A stretch of 64,000 nucleotides of DNA from Tubiluchus corallicola (GCA_030141605.1 JAQGDQ010000398.1:105001-169000); one strand, 5' to 3'. Shown: positions 36,701 through 51,700, counted from the first letter of the stretch. Translations and numbers: made by a program. The notes: generated by a model not told the origin, from the letters alone.

Positions 36701-39700
36701 TTACATAATGTCTGCTCACATTTCTTACTTAGTACATCTGATGTCTCTTACATAATGTCTGCTCACATTTCTTACTTACTACATCTGATGTCTCTTACAT
36801 AATGTCTGCTCACATTTCTTACTTAGTACATCTGATGTCTCTTACATAATGTCTGCTCACATTTCTTACTTACTACATCTGATGTCTCTTACATAATGTC
36901 TGCTCACATTTCTTACTTACTACATCTGATGTCTCTTACATAATGCCTGCTCACATTTCTTACTTACTACATCTGATGTCTCTTACATAATGTCTGCTCA
37001 TATTTCTTACTTAGTAACTCTGATGTCTCTTAGATAATGTCTGCTCATATTTCTTACTTAGTACATCTGATGTCTCTTACATAATGTCTGTTCACATTTC
37101 TTACTTAGTACATCTGATGTCTCTTACATAATGTCTGCTCACATTTCTTACTTACTACATCTGATGTCTCTTACATAATGTCTGCTCACATTTCTTACTT
37201 ACTACATTTGATGTCTCTTACATAATGTCTGCTCATATTTCTTACTTAGTAACTCTGATGTCTCTTAGATAATGTCTGCTCATATTTCTTACTTAGTACA
37301 TCTGATGTCTCTTACATAATGTCTGTTCACATTTCTTACTTAGTACATCTGATGTCTCTTACATAATGTCTGCTCACATTTCTTACTTAGTACATCTGAT
37401 GTCTCTTACATAATGTCTGTTCACATTTCTTACTTAGTACATCTGATGTCTCTTACATAATGTCTGCTCACATTTCTTACATGTAAGAAATAAATGTAAA
37501 AAATGTCATTGTACCATATACTTGTATTCAATTTATTTAAACCAAAAATTTCATAACTCTTGCAGGAGCAATGTACAGTGGTCAGAATTTTCGATTGTTA
37601 TGAGAATATATTGTGACGATGGTTTTGTAGTGAGAAAACTTTTGTTGGAACTATTGTCAAGTGAAAATTTTGCATCCCAGTTCTTACTACTTTTTACATT
37701 AAAACTGTACATTATTATACAATTTGCACTCGTTTGTTAACTGTTCCCTTTTTACTTAGTTTTATGTACTTAATAAACGTATTTTAATTTTGAACTCATT
37801 GTCATTTATAGAAAAATACCATCTAGTCGTAGCGTGGCAAATGAATATACACCAATATTGCAGCAGCAAAATGCAGATGGGTACCAGACAATAGGAAATT
37901 CAGAGATGGAACATCGGTCTTTAGAAAGGAGAGAGTCACACATGCCTGGTAAACCACTCTAAATGGTTTAATTGTTTTAATTGTTCTGCACCTTGTAAAA
38001 AGAAAATTATTTTGTTGAGAGAGATTGCAAGTGTTTCAAAACTGTTCAAGAAAAAGAATTATAACTGTAAACCTTCTGATTAATTGAATAAGCAGCACTT
38101 CATTCCTTGGTTTGGTAAAACTTATTGCAGGTGTGATTATGACAGTGCGCATAGTTTAATGCTTACACGGCGTGAAATGCCATTTGAAAATGTACTTGAC
38201 TTTTCGTTTTTTTTGTTTGATCAATACAGTATGCGCCGCTTAATAAACTCACTTGAGATGAATGTGTTTTGACCCAATTAACCGACTGATTCAATTAGCC
38301 AACCGGTGTAGCATATTACTACTGTAGAAGTATGAGTCATCACTCTTCAGCTTACTATGCACTATAAGGTTTTACTTGAATTTTTGAAACGAATTAATGT
38401 GGAAATATTATATGCAATTATTTAAGAATACTAATTTATATAAATGAATTAGTAAAAAAAGAAAATAAAAAATCGCTCAAATATGATTATTACCACTAAA
38501 AATTAAAAAATTCGTGCAAGGTTGGTTGCTTCATTTCTTCACAAAGAAGTTCATTTATTAAATTTTCGTATTGATAAAAACATTGAAAATCTGTTGCTCT
38601 CTAATGTCGATGTTCACCCATAAAATCTAGATGCCTAGCTCTTGAGTTGGTGATGACGTTGTTTCCCCTGTGAAAGATAAGCGGCTGGGCAAGTGATTAA
38701 ATGTTTAACTTTCAGAAATGAGGTTAACTGCAGTGGACGAGCAGGTGACAGATTCAAAGCATAACTGCTACACTAATATATTAGCACATGATAAACAAAC
38801 ATGCTTACAAACAAAGTTTTACTTAATATGACTGTTTCTACGTACATTATTATGTCGCACAAAAGCGACGTAAAGATTACACAAAAGCTGTAAAAGCTCT
38901 TTGGTCACACATAAGTGTTTTATTTTTAAGTACTTGAAGGAAAAATATTGAGTCAGTTATACGGGCTTATTCGAGTTAATTGCTGACAATTTTTATGTAC
39001 ATTTGAACAGAAGCGGCCGTAGCAAACGCTTTTGAGTGATTTAAGCAACTCAGTCTGTTAACCGTGAGTTTAATAAACGGCACCTACTGTAACTTAAATT
39101 TCTGATAATTTACCCCTGATGCTTATGTGTGCATAATAATGACCAAACAACCATTTCAGGAGTCTGTTGCAAGCTGTTTCTATGTTGGTCCATTGTTGCT
39201 AATGGTACTAAACTTCTTACTACGCACAAAACCACCAGCCATTTGGACTGTGTTCATGGAATTCGATTTCTAAGCATGTCCTGGGTAATTCTTGGACATA
39301 CGTTTGCATTTTCTGCCCAGTTGTTTAGTAAGTCGATCAACTACTTGTCAGAACTGTTTAAGTTCTTCCCGGAATTTTATTTAAACACATACTAATTACA
39401 TTACATTCATTTTCACTTTGCACTTTGCACTTACGTAATCAACATTCCTGCTTCACTGTATGTTTAGTTTTGTTATTCTGAGGACTAGTTTTTTTGCACG
39501 TTCTGTTGCTGTGTTAATAAGAGTAATTGCAGTTACTTTACCAAAGGTAGTATGTAGATTGTAAATTCTGTTCATGTAATTGTCAGTATTGTCTATGCAA
39601 CTGCATTGTACCTTTTGTGCTAGCTTTTTTAACAGGCCATTTCCTTCTGCTTTTTGCTTTATGCTTCATGAAATACTACATTTCGTTTGTGTGCAAATGT

Positions 39701-42700
39701 TCTGCTTAAAATATGCTGTGCATTCTGCTTTTTTGATATGCTATACGAAAAACTAAATCACACTTACATGTTGTGGTTGACCGAGTCATATTTTGCAACC
39801 TTGTCCAACAAAAGCCAGGAACAGCGATGATCAAGATAAACTATACTTGTTCTACCTTAAGCTCTGCTGAGTGTGGTTTAGCATCTGGCTGTACTTTGGG
39901 AAGTGCTTCACGTGGTCTTTGGACTGCCTCAAACTTCTGGAAGGGACTGCAAGTGCTTCACATGGTCTGTGGACTGCCTCAAACTTCTGGAAGGGATTGC
40001 AGCTGTCTATTACCTTATCACCTTCTGTGAGGAAATTATAAGTGCTTGACTTGTCTTTTATGGCATCTCATAGTAGCTATACATGCAGAATCTACCCTCT
40101 GTGGCCTCTACACAATCTGCTGAGCTTCGAACCTAGGTAACTCACCAAAATGCCGAACAAACTTACTGATACTTGAATTTTGGAATGAAATTTCTCAGCA
40201 TATCGCTAGGGCCATTGTTGTTGCTGTTTTATAGTGTACGCTTGTAACTAATAAGCGCTTATACCTTACAGCCAAAATGTTATCATCACAACACTTATAC
40301 ACGTGCAACTAAGATGAAAACCACCTCAAGAATGCAAATCCTTACACTGGGGTGGAGGTTTTCATGGAACTCTTTTGCCCATATCCTCAGTTACTGCCCA
40401 CCGTCATGGCAACAACTCCGAAATTGTTGCTTGGTCACTGAAGTGATGGTTCTTGTGCCCAATGATTGCAATTGTATTGTAATTAGGTTTTTATGGCAAT
40501 CTGGTCCACTCTTTCTCAATTGTTAAGAATGGAACTAAGATCTTAACAACACGAAAGCATCCCGGACAGTTGGACTGCGTGCATGGCATTCGATTTTTCA
40601 GCATGTCTTGGGTTATCTTAGGGCACTCTTACTACTTCTTTTATGTATCCCCGCTAATAAGTGAGTAGTAACCTTTAGCTTCATAGACTATACTTTCTTT
40701 TACTTGTTTAAACTTTTCATAACTTGCTTTTTAATTTTGTTTTCTTGTTATAATTTCGACTGTAAAACACAATTTTGCATGTCATTAATGTGGTGATGTT
40801 AGAACAATTGGCGACCTAAGTGCACACGTGCTTTAGTAATTATACTCTGATTTAGTAATAAACTGATTGCAATTGAATGCAAGTCCTAAACATTTTGCAT
40901 TGTTTGCATTATTTAACTAGACACAGTCAGTTGGGTATATGTTTTTTTAAGTAAATGCTTCGTTTTTCTAATCATGTATTGTTAATTTCAAAACTTTCTG
41001 TGTAGTATATATTTACATGCGAGTATAATTATGGTGGTTTACTATTGCGATTTTTGTTGTTATGAAGAAGCAAATTATCATCTGATCTCTAAATTAGTAT
41101 CTTGTGTGTCTCTATTCTACCTTCTTTTGTCCTGATTTTTCTTATCTGACACTTGCCTTGCATGTATTCTGCTTTATACCAGTGGTCACGTGGTCAGTAT
41201 GCCCACAATTATGTTGCACCAAATGACTGTACCGCTGGTACAATTTTTCAACAGTAAGAAACTTTCCTGTGTCTCACACATAGTCAAGAAACTTTCCTGT
41301 TTCTCACACTTGGACAAGAAACTTTCCTGTGTGTCTTACACTGAGCAAGAATCTTTACAGTGTGTCTCACATACAGAGAAGAAACTTTCCTACGTGTCTC
41401 ACACGTAGACAAGAAACTTTCCTGTGTGTCTCACACTTGGACAAGAAACTTTCCTGTGTGTCTCACATGTAGAGAAGAAACTTTCCTGTGTGTCTCACAC
41501 TGAGCAAGAAACTTTCCTGTGTGTCTCACACTTGGACAAGAAACTTTCCTGTGTGTCTCACACTGAGCAAGAAACTTTACAGTGTGCTCACATGCAGAGA
41601 AGAAACTTTCCTGTGTGTCACACGTAGACAAGAAACTTTCCTGTGTGTCTCAGACATAGACAAGGAACTTTCCTGTATATCTCACACATAGGCAAGAAAC
41701 TTTCCTGTTTCTCACACTTGGACAAGAAACTCCTGTATGTCTCACATGCAGAGAATAAACTTTCCTGTGTGTCTCACAGGTAGATACTATATGTTGCTTC
41801 ATGATGTTGTCATGAATACATTGCTAGGTTAGTGCAAGATTTCTGGGTGTTACTTTGATGACGTGATTGGTTTATGTAGTTATTCATCTTTTGGTCGTGT
41901 GTACAACTTATTTTTGGCGTAACACTTTTCCAAAGTACAAGCTTTGTTGTCTGTTAAAGTGTGTATGGTTGAGAGCTTACGACAAACTAAAAGAAAATTA
42001 GGCTTCTGAGATAACAACATTGTAAGTCATTGTTAAATACAATATCTGCAATAGATTACAGGTAATTTTAAGTAAGTTTAAAATTGGGAGCCATTTTCTT
42101 TAAAATATGTCCACATTTAATGTTTATTTTCTTGCTGCAAATAAGAAAATTGCTAAAGGTAATAAAAATAATAAACATTAAGATATAAAACAGGACAGAA
42201 GCCATTAATCTTGTATTATCACACATGGCACAGGATCAGTAAAATTAGATTGCTTGGTATCTTGCATATAATATCATCATTACTTTGTTATTCAGAACCA
42301 CACTTACTAAAAAGTTATTTTTGATTTGATAGCTTAGTAAATTTTTGAGACTATTCCAATCTGAATCGAGCAATGCCTTTTAGACACCATCTTATTCCCA
42401 TTTAGATATCACAACAACGCTAATCTTAATTCACCGAAAAAACCCGAAAATATTCCCACTCATAACTTATGAATTAATTCGTAATTTCAGATAATCCTGT
42501 TCATTATCCAGAAGTTGTCAAGAAGTTTGGTTTTCAGGCAATTGCTAACGGTACATATTCAGTAGACACTTTCTTTCTTCTGAGGTGAGTAATTCACGAT
42601 CATTGTTGCATCTGTAACAAAACTTGAAGACAAGATCTGAGTTTCAATGAAATTCTGGATGCTGGCCGTGCCACTGCTGTAGTATTTTGTATTGAAGAGA

Positions 42701-45700
42701 GCAAACAATGTTTGCAGTGATATGAAATGGTGCATGTTTTTTCCATGTGTTTCTGTCAACGTTCATAATATCGCACCTAAACCTAGAGTTCTAGGGAGTT
42801 ATAAAATATTAGAATATCAAATTTTGTAAACCTTCAGAATAGCTACGTTTGACATTATGTGAAATAAATCAAACAGGCAGAAATTGGCAAATATAAGGTC
42901 ACAGTTGTGTGCAATTGTAGATGCAACAGGTGCTGTTTATTGGACTCATGGTTAATAGATTCAGTCGCTTAATTGACTCAAAAATGCCTGGTACGTACTG
43001 CTCCTATTCAAAAATTATCGGCAATTGACTCAAATAAGTCTGCATTATTGACTCAATATTTTTACCTTGCGCGCTTAAATAAGACACTTTTGTGTGACCC
43101 AGGAAGCTTTTGCTACTTCTGTGTCATCTTAGTTTGCGCTTTTGTGCTCTGTAATATACGTAGAAACAGTCATGTTAAGTGCTGTTTTGCTTGTAAGCAC
43201 ATACGTTTATCATATCATATGCTAATATGCTAGTGTATCGGTTTTGCTTTGACGTTCGCATTCACTGCAACCTCGTTACCCAAGAATTTCTGGAAGTTAT
43301 CAGTTAGCAGTCAATGATACAAGTACAGTGATTAGCATAGCAAGCGGAAGCCAAGAGTAACCTACGAAACCACTTGCGAGGAAACAAGGGCACCCCGCCA
43401 ACTGCAGCTCAAGCATGTCAAGCACTAAATGTTTTTCGACAGCAACAGATTTTCAACATTTTATAATTAAGAGAACTTTGTGCACCAACTTCTTCGGGAG
43501 AAAATGAAGCAGCCGACTTTGAAGGAATTTTTGTAATTTGTGCAAATAAACAGACTTATGTGATTTAGAAAAGTATGCTTTATATTTTATTATTAAGTCT
43601 TATATAATATTTTTTTAAAATTTTAACTGCAGAAAGGAATTTATGCATAACTTTGTTTCTAAAATTCGTTAAAAACCTTTGCAGTGCATACTAAGTTGAT
43701 GGCTCGTAGTTCTATACCAGGGTCATAACACTTCAGTCCCAAGTGAGTCTATTAGGCGGCACCTAGTGTATAATATATAAGATTAAACATGGAATACCAT
43801 TTTTCTGTTCGTTATAAATACAGGCTAAGGAGAATATTACTACGAATATTGTATAATTGGTTAATAGTTTCTGTAAGCATTCTTTAAGGCATATGATAAC
43901 ACAGTACTGGATCATATACATTTAATAATTATTAGAAAAAGATGCAAAGTTCGAAGACTTTTAAGTGTTCATGCTACAACAGTGGTTCTTAACCTTGTTG
44001 GAGGTACCGAACCCCACCAGTTTCATATGCGCATTCACCGAACCCCTCTTTAGTGAAAAATAAAACGTGATTTTTTTCAAATTCAAGACATAGATATGTT
44101 TTTTACTGGTACACAAAATGAGCCGTGCATGAACATCACCTTGTTCAAAGAACAAAACCAACACAATGCATAAACTCACAACAAATTACATACCTGCAAA
44201 TCAGTGCGACTTCTGCTGTTGCCTTTGAGAGACCAGTTCAGATATGCGTGGCTGTTTTTTAATACTTCTGCCATTTTTGGAGGCAAGGTTTAATACTTCT
44301 GCCGAAGCCCTGAGATCGACTCACTGAACCCCTAGGGTTCGATCGAACCCAGGTTAAGAACCACTGTGCTAGAGTCTAGCTCCTTTAATAATTCCTCTTT
44401 CCTAGATTTTCTAAATGCCGTGTTAGCTATAGTCTAGCATTGCAAGTGTTTTCAGGTTAACTGAATGTCGTTTCCTTTGCAGTGGTTTGCTAGTGGGTTA
44501 TCTAACACTGAAAGAGATGAGCAAAAATAATGGGAAGATTTTCTGGCCGATGTATTACTTTCATAGATTCTGGAGGTAAAATTATTAGGCTTATTTTGAA
44601 TTCTAGACTCCTTTTGTAGTACGTTAAGTATTTTACCTGACGTATCTGTAAAGAAATTCTGAACATTGTGTTCTCTTTGTGTGCGTAGTCATTTATTTGT
44701 ATTATTTTTATATTAAATCTTTCTTTTTCCACACTTGCACCAGTTTTACGCTCATGAAATTATGTATATGGTGACATATTTTGCGTTTGCCATTTTTTCG
44801 ATTTTACTAGCCACGTGTAATAGAATTTACATCATAGCAGTACGTTTTCTAGAGTTTCGGCTTTGTGTAATATGCATTTGGAAATCTGAACGATCATATT
44901 TGTGTAACATGGCTAAGTAAATATTACTGTAATGATTTTACATTTTAGGTTGACACCAGTGTATATGCTGCTTCTAATGGTTGATGTATGCTTGATACGT
45001 TATGTGGCTAATGGCCCCATGTGGCCTAAGAATGGTTTTGAAAAAGACTTCTGTGTTACAACATGGTGGACTAACCTTCTTTATATCAACAATCTTTATA
45101 AATATGATGAAATGGTATGCCTTTTAAGTTATTCTGTATAGTAGCTATGTTTGTACATCTTTGGCATTTCATTTTAAGTTAGGTAAATGATCGTATGTTG
45201 GAGTTGTGGAAAGTGTTAAACAAGTACAGTGGCTATGTTTGTACATCTTTGGCATTTCATTTTAAGTTAGGTAAATGATCATATGTCAGAGTTGTGGAAA
45301 GTGTTAAACAAGTACAGTGGCTATGTTTGTACGTCTTTTGGCGTTTCATTTTAAGTTAGGTAAATGATCGTATGTCGGAGTTATGGAAAGTGTTAAACAA
45401 GTACAGTGGCTATGTTTGTACATCTTTGGCATTTCATTGTAAGTTAGGTAAATGATCGTATGTCGGAGTTATGGAAAGTGTTAAACAAGTACAGTGGCTA
45501 TGTTTGTACATCTTTGGCATTTCATTTTAAGTTAGGTAAATGATCGTATGTCAGAGTTATGGAAAGTGTTAAACAAGTACAGTGGCTATGTTTGTATGTC
45601 TTTGGCTTTTCATTTTAAGTTAGGTAAATGATCGTATTTCGGAGTTGTGGAAAGTGTTAAACAAGTACAGTGGCTATGTTTGTATGTCTTTGGCTTTTCA

Positions 45701-48700
45701 TTTTAAGTTAGGTAAATGATCGCATGTCAGAGTTGTGGAAAGTGTTAAACAAGTACAGTGGCTATGTTTGTACATCTTTGGCATTTCATTTTAAGTTAGG
45801 TAAATGATCGTATGTCGGAGTTGTGGAAAGTGTTAAACAAGTACAGTGGCTATGTTTGTACATCTTTGACTTTTCATTTTAAGTTAGGTAAATGATCGTA
45901 TGTCAGAGTTGTGGAAAGTGTTAAACAAGTACAGTGGCTATGTTTGTACATCTTTGGCATTTCATTGTAAGTTAGGTAAATGATCGTATGTCAGAGTTGT
46001 GGAAAGTGTTAAACAAGTACAGTGGCTATGTTTGTACATCTTTGGCATTTCATTTTAAGTTAGGTAAATGATCGTATGTCGGAGTTGTGGAAAGTGTTAA
46101 ACAAGTACAGTGGCTATGTTTGTACATCTTTGACTTTTCATTTTAAGTTAGGTAAATGATCATATGTCGGAGTTGTGGAAAGTGTTAAACAAGTACAGTG
46201 GCTATGTTTGTATGTCTTTGGCTTTTCATTTTAAGTTAGGTAAATGATCGTATGTCAGAGTTGTGGAAAGTGTTAAACAAGTACAGTGGCTATGTTTGTA
46301 CATCTTTGGCATTTCATTTTAAGTTAGGTAAATGATCATATGTCGGAGTTGTGGAAAGTGTTAAACAAGTACAGTGGCTATGTTTGTACATCTTTGGCAT
46401 TTCATTTTAAGTTAGGTAAATGATCATATGTCAGAGTTGTGGAAAGTATTAAACAAGTACAGTGGCTATGTTTGTACATCTTTGGCATTTCATTTTAAGT
46501 TAGGTAAATGATCGTATGTCAGACTTGTGGAAAGTGTTAAACAAGTACAGTGGCTATGTTTGTACATCTTTGGCATTTCATTTTAATGACCTGCTACCTA
46601 GTTTTAGTTAAGATGCTACTTAAATAATTTTAAAAAGCAACACGCCACAAAATACGTGTCAGTGTGGATGTGGGTAAAACAAAGAATATTATGTAGTGCT
46701 AAATGTGGGCCTAACTGTTGTTTAATGGAGTTTTGAACTTGCATCATAATTGTGCGTGCCTTGTTTAAATTTGGAGAGAATGATATACTAGCCGGCGAAA
46801 GTACATGCATGTTAATTAGTAAAACAAAGTCGAATTAAATGTTTCAGAACTGGGCTAAAGTTTACAATTCCCCGCACACAAGAAATTAGTTCGTGAAATG
46901 AATTAGGGTTAGGGTTAGATTTAGGTTAGGGATAGAGTTAGGGTATTTAAATTGTGTGAGGAATTGTGAACTCCTTTTCAAAAGAAGCATTCTACATAGG
47001 AGAATAAAATAATGACAAAGTCATCATGCTTAATTCTCAGTAATTTCATGATTTTGAATTAATGAGTAATTGAAAAAAACAGACATGTAACATTAATTTT
47101 TCATTAGATACTGCAATTTTGTTCAGCTGTTGTAGCATATTAGAGTTGAGCTCAAGTGAAACATAATCATTGTCATTATTGTATTGCAGTGTATGGGATG
47201 GAGTTGGTATCTTTCAAATGACATGCAGTTTTTCATCCTCAGTCCACTTGTACTAGTGCCGTTATACAAGTAAGTACAAGACAATATTACAAATGCTTTA
47301 AAGGCTGTTGTGTGCTTGCTTTTGTTGTTATGACAAAACTCAGACAGCTATGACAGCTGCAGAGATTTGCTAAATGCCACCATGCTATAAAAGGCTACAA
47401 TAATTAACAACAAACAACAGAAGCTACAAAACAACATACTGTTTCAATGGAAGCTGCTAGGTTTAACAGATAAACATAAGAGCCTACTGTACATAAAAAA
47501 TAACGTGCAGAAGCCACTACATTTAACAGCATACAATATCCAACGACAAAACCTGGCTGGTGCAACAACAAGCTACAGATGCTACAAGGTGCAAAAAATA
47601 AACAACAGTGGCTATAATACTTAAAGACAAACCATATGCATTGTTATGAGAATCCACAGACTTTGATTTCATTTAAAATCACAAAAAATTAAAATCTTAC
47701 TTTTAATTTATTGTTATAAATGGGATTTTTTGCTGATTAAAACACTTCAATTTGTGATCCTTTATTAGAACAGTACTGCTATTAAAAACATAAAAAAGAT
47801 CTTTCACTCTCAAAATTCAAATTCAGAAATTATATTTAAAATCAATGAATGTGAGCAGTGTTAATTGTATAGCAGTAGTAACTAGGCACTGTCCTTGATG
47901 GTTTCTCAGAAGACTTTTTTCACAGAAAAAACATTACCCAGAAAAAATGCGTCAGAAAATATTTTTCTTAGAAAGCACATTTCGCACATTTCACAAAAAA
48001 AGTATTTCCCAGAAACATTTTTTAACAGAAAAAGTGCAATTGCATTTTTAGTTGCAAAATCTGCTATTTTAGTAGGCTAATTAATAAACAATTTAGAAAA
48101 TAAAAGCTCCGAGCCTTATGTTGCAATCTAAATTTGCCCAATAAATTATGCTCCTTCACAAGATTTTGTACCTTTTCTTTTATGGCAGGACTGGATCCTA
48201 GTTCATTTTTAAAATAATTGTCTAACTGTGCTTTAAAAAAGGATTTGTTACATTTTCTGTGAATTTTATTTTCTGGGAAATGATGGTTCTGAGAAAAAAT
48301 TTCTATGAAATTGCTATTCTGGGATAAATATTTTCTGGGAAGTAAATTTTTCTGGCAAAAAACTTTTCTACGAAGTTTTTTGTTGGGGGAAAAATTTTCT
48401 GGCAAAAGTCTTTTCTGGGAAAAAGCCCCTCTGGGAAACGAGTCTACCCCGTCCTTGTCACTGTGAGACTTGACTATCCAATTCATTCTTTTGACCAGGC
48501 CATTGTTCAATCATACATCAAAACCACTAAATTCACTTAGTTATTAAATGTCTTTTAAATTAGGTATTGTATATGTTTGTCACGCGATTATTGCCAAATT
48601 CTTTAGCAGTAGATTAGTAACGTAAATAAACATTGTGTATGAACTGCGCATGACAGTTACTAAGCAGTCATTTGCACGGCAGTCACACGCATACGTTAGT

Positions 48701-51700
48701 GATGCTGCACGGTGGTGTGCGTCTACTGTTGAAATCAGGATTTGGGATTATTGGCATCTATTTTGTTTTCATACTGTAAGAATTATTACCAAAATGGTAG
48801 TTAATCGCGAAACTTTTCGTATTCGCAAAAGAGCTTATTATGTGCACAGATTTAAAGGATTCGCATCAGTAATGAGTCCTGAATTTAGTATGCTGCAGAG
48901 CGGTGTTCAGTACTCTCAGTACCACGCAGGTTCAGTACTCTCAGTACTACGCAGGTTCAGTACTCTCAGTACTATGCAGCTTCAGTAATCTTGAGTACTA
49001 TGCAGGCTCAGTACTCTCAGTACTACTCAGGTTCAGTACTCTTGAGTACTACACAGGTTCAGTACTCTCAGTACTATTCAGATTCAGTACTCTGTGTACT
49101 ACGCAGGTTCAGTACTCTCAGTACTGATCAGGTTCAGTACTCTCTGTACTACGCAGGTTCAGTACGCTCAGTACTGATCAGGTTCAGTTCTCTTGAGTAC
49201 TACACAGGTTCAGTACTCTCAGTACTACTCAGGTTCAGTACTCTCAGTACCACACAGGTTTAGTACTCTCAGTACCACACAGGTTTAGTACTCTCAGTAC
49301 CACAGATGAACCTCCATAAGAGATTTTCCAGAATTATTAACCTAGTCAAGTGTTGACTGCCTTTGGTTGCTAAGCACACACTAATAAAACTTACCTATTA
49401 ATTTTGCTGTGATTATTTCTATTTTCAGATCAGCTGTAGCTGGACTTGTTATTATAATGGTGCTGATGCTGGGATGTTGCCTTTCTGCCGGTCTTACAAC
49501 ATCATTACTGAGTCTGCCGTCGAATCTTGCTGGGTAAGTGATGTACGGTACAGGCAGGTCTAGAACTTCTTCTGCTCATGCATGCAGGTGTGGAAAGTTT
49601 GCATCATGAGTACACACATGCGGCAAGTTTGTTGATAACTTTATGCCATCTTTCATATCTCGGTTGAAATGGAATGCACACCTTTTATGTCAAAGATGAT
49701 TGTATTTACATCATTTCAGTGCTGATTTTCTAGAGTAATCAGTATATAAGTGTACAGAAATTTTGAAAGTGTGCTTTGTATCAATGATAACACTGAACAG
49801 TGAGCATTATTAACAGGGTGCATAGGATTATGGATATGTATAAAATAAATAAAATAGCTTATTTTATGGATTTTTGAAATTTTATTTTATTGATATCAAT
49901 AAAATAAAAAATAGACTATATCTGGAACGAGATGCCCAGGGGGAAAACAATTAAACAGTAAAAACAGGAAGCTTGAAACGTGTTTTTAAACACACAGGAC
50001 TTAGTTTTAATTTTATCGGTTTCATATCACTTCAAATTTAATCAAATTTTACGAGACAATGGCAAGGTCTCTCTCAGTTATTTTCAGACCGAACTCCAGC
50101 TTATGCTTTGGTTGAAACTTTGCCATCTTGATAACAAAAAGACAATGAGAAAAAAAAACAATGTAAAATAGCAAATCCGGAAATGCGCTTTTGTTGGTTT
50201 GTTTTCTTTCTCTTTCGCTCCTTCTAACGTTCGTTTTCAGTGTTGCCAATGCTTACAACTCGTTACTTTGTACAAAAAAATCACAAAAAAAAAATATATT
50301 TTTTATTTTATGCATTTCTTATTTTATGGATTTTTCAAATTTTATTTTATGGATTTTTGGTCTTATTTTATGAATATCCATAATCTTATGCAGCCTGATT
50401 ATTAACCACTGTAACTGAAGTAGTTAACAGTGCACTCTAACCTTCGTTAAAAGTGAAAATCCTACTGCAGTGGTTGACAATGCTCCCTGTTCACTGGTCA
50501 AGTTTAGCAAACAAAGGCAGATTAACCATTAGGCTATTTAGTATACAACCTTTTAAGATCATTTTTAACAGGATCACAAAATTATTAATCATAACTGAAC
50601 TTGCTAAAGACAAGTATATTAAAACCCTGCATATATATTTTTTTCTTTTTCTATTGTGAAAATATCAGTTTTGCTATTGCAACTTTAAAGTGTTTTTTTA
50701 CTTTTAGATAATTAATTGTTTTTCAGTGGCAATGTTATGGACCCTAATGCATTTATGCAGATGTTTGATTGGGTGTACATAAAACCATGGAGTCGTTCGT
50801 CACCTTATTTAGTTGGCCTGCTGGTTGGGTACTTGCTGTTTAAAACCAATTGTCGGATTCGATTAAAAACGGTCAGTAATTCAGCTAAAGCTTCGGGGAT
50901 GTGATTAACGCCTCTTGATCAAGCATAACATTGTAGACACGGGAGGATGTGTGCCCTTTCTTATATTGCAAAAAAGGCTGACAAACACAATTTTAATGAA
51001 GAATGCTCACCAGTTTTCAGATAATTTTTACCCTCTCAAGGGGGTTATTTTTTCATCGCCATTTGTGTGTTTTGACAATTCTTGGCAGTTAGTTTGCTGA
51101 CTCACTTGAGACTAAAACTTTGCCTGCAAAAGTTACATTAAAATTTACAATTGTTTTGTGCGTACCTACGAGCTTGGTTGATGCACAGTACCACTTGCAT
51201 ACAATTTTGTCAAAAGAACTAAACCGTTAGCTTAATTTGAACACTTCTTACATAGTAAAAGTCTTCTGAAAGTCAGTTTTACATTTACCTGTTGGTTTCG
51301 GTTTAACGTGTTCTGCTGACAACTAAATTCTCATCTTGAAACTGCAGATTGCATATTTTTATTGTACTTATGATTGATTTTGCTTAGGAAGAAGGAAAAA
51401 TGAACTAGGTAACGTTCTAGTTAGCTGTCAAAACTGTTGCTGTTACAATAGCATGGGCTGCGAGGCGTTGTCAAGTCTAAACAAATGCGTTGTCTGGTAC
51501 ACTTAACCATTGACTTTTTCACGATCAATTCTATCATCAATCACTGGAACTCCGAAAAAGTTTATTCAGAGCATCATAAAACTCATCTAATTAATTCTGT
51601 TTCTGTGTGTAAAATGTTGCAAAAATACCAAGAAAGTGACAACATATTCTCTACATTAATGGTTTTAGTGGCTTTCATTCTGTTCCTGCAAATGTTGTTT

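Noticed and set aside
41190-41253. A third version of exon 7 (it ends in-phase at ACA|GTAAGA and reads VPLVQFFN)
   Set aside because: No upstream sequence resembles the LDCVHGIR..SMSWVILGH core and no phase-correct acceptor keeps the frame open.
48064-48510. 148-residue minus-strand ORF in intron 11
   Set aside because: Half is low-complexity TTTTCTGGG repeat. The rest has no recognisable domain or splice context.
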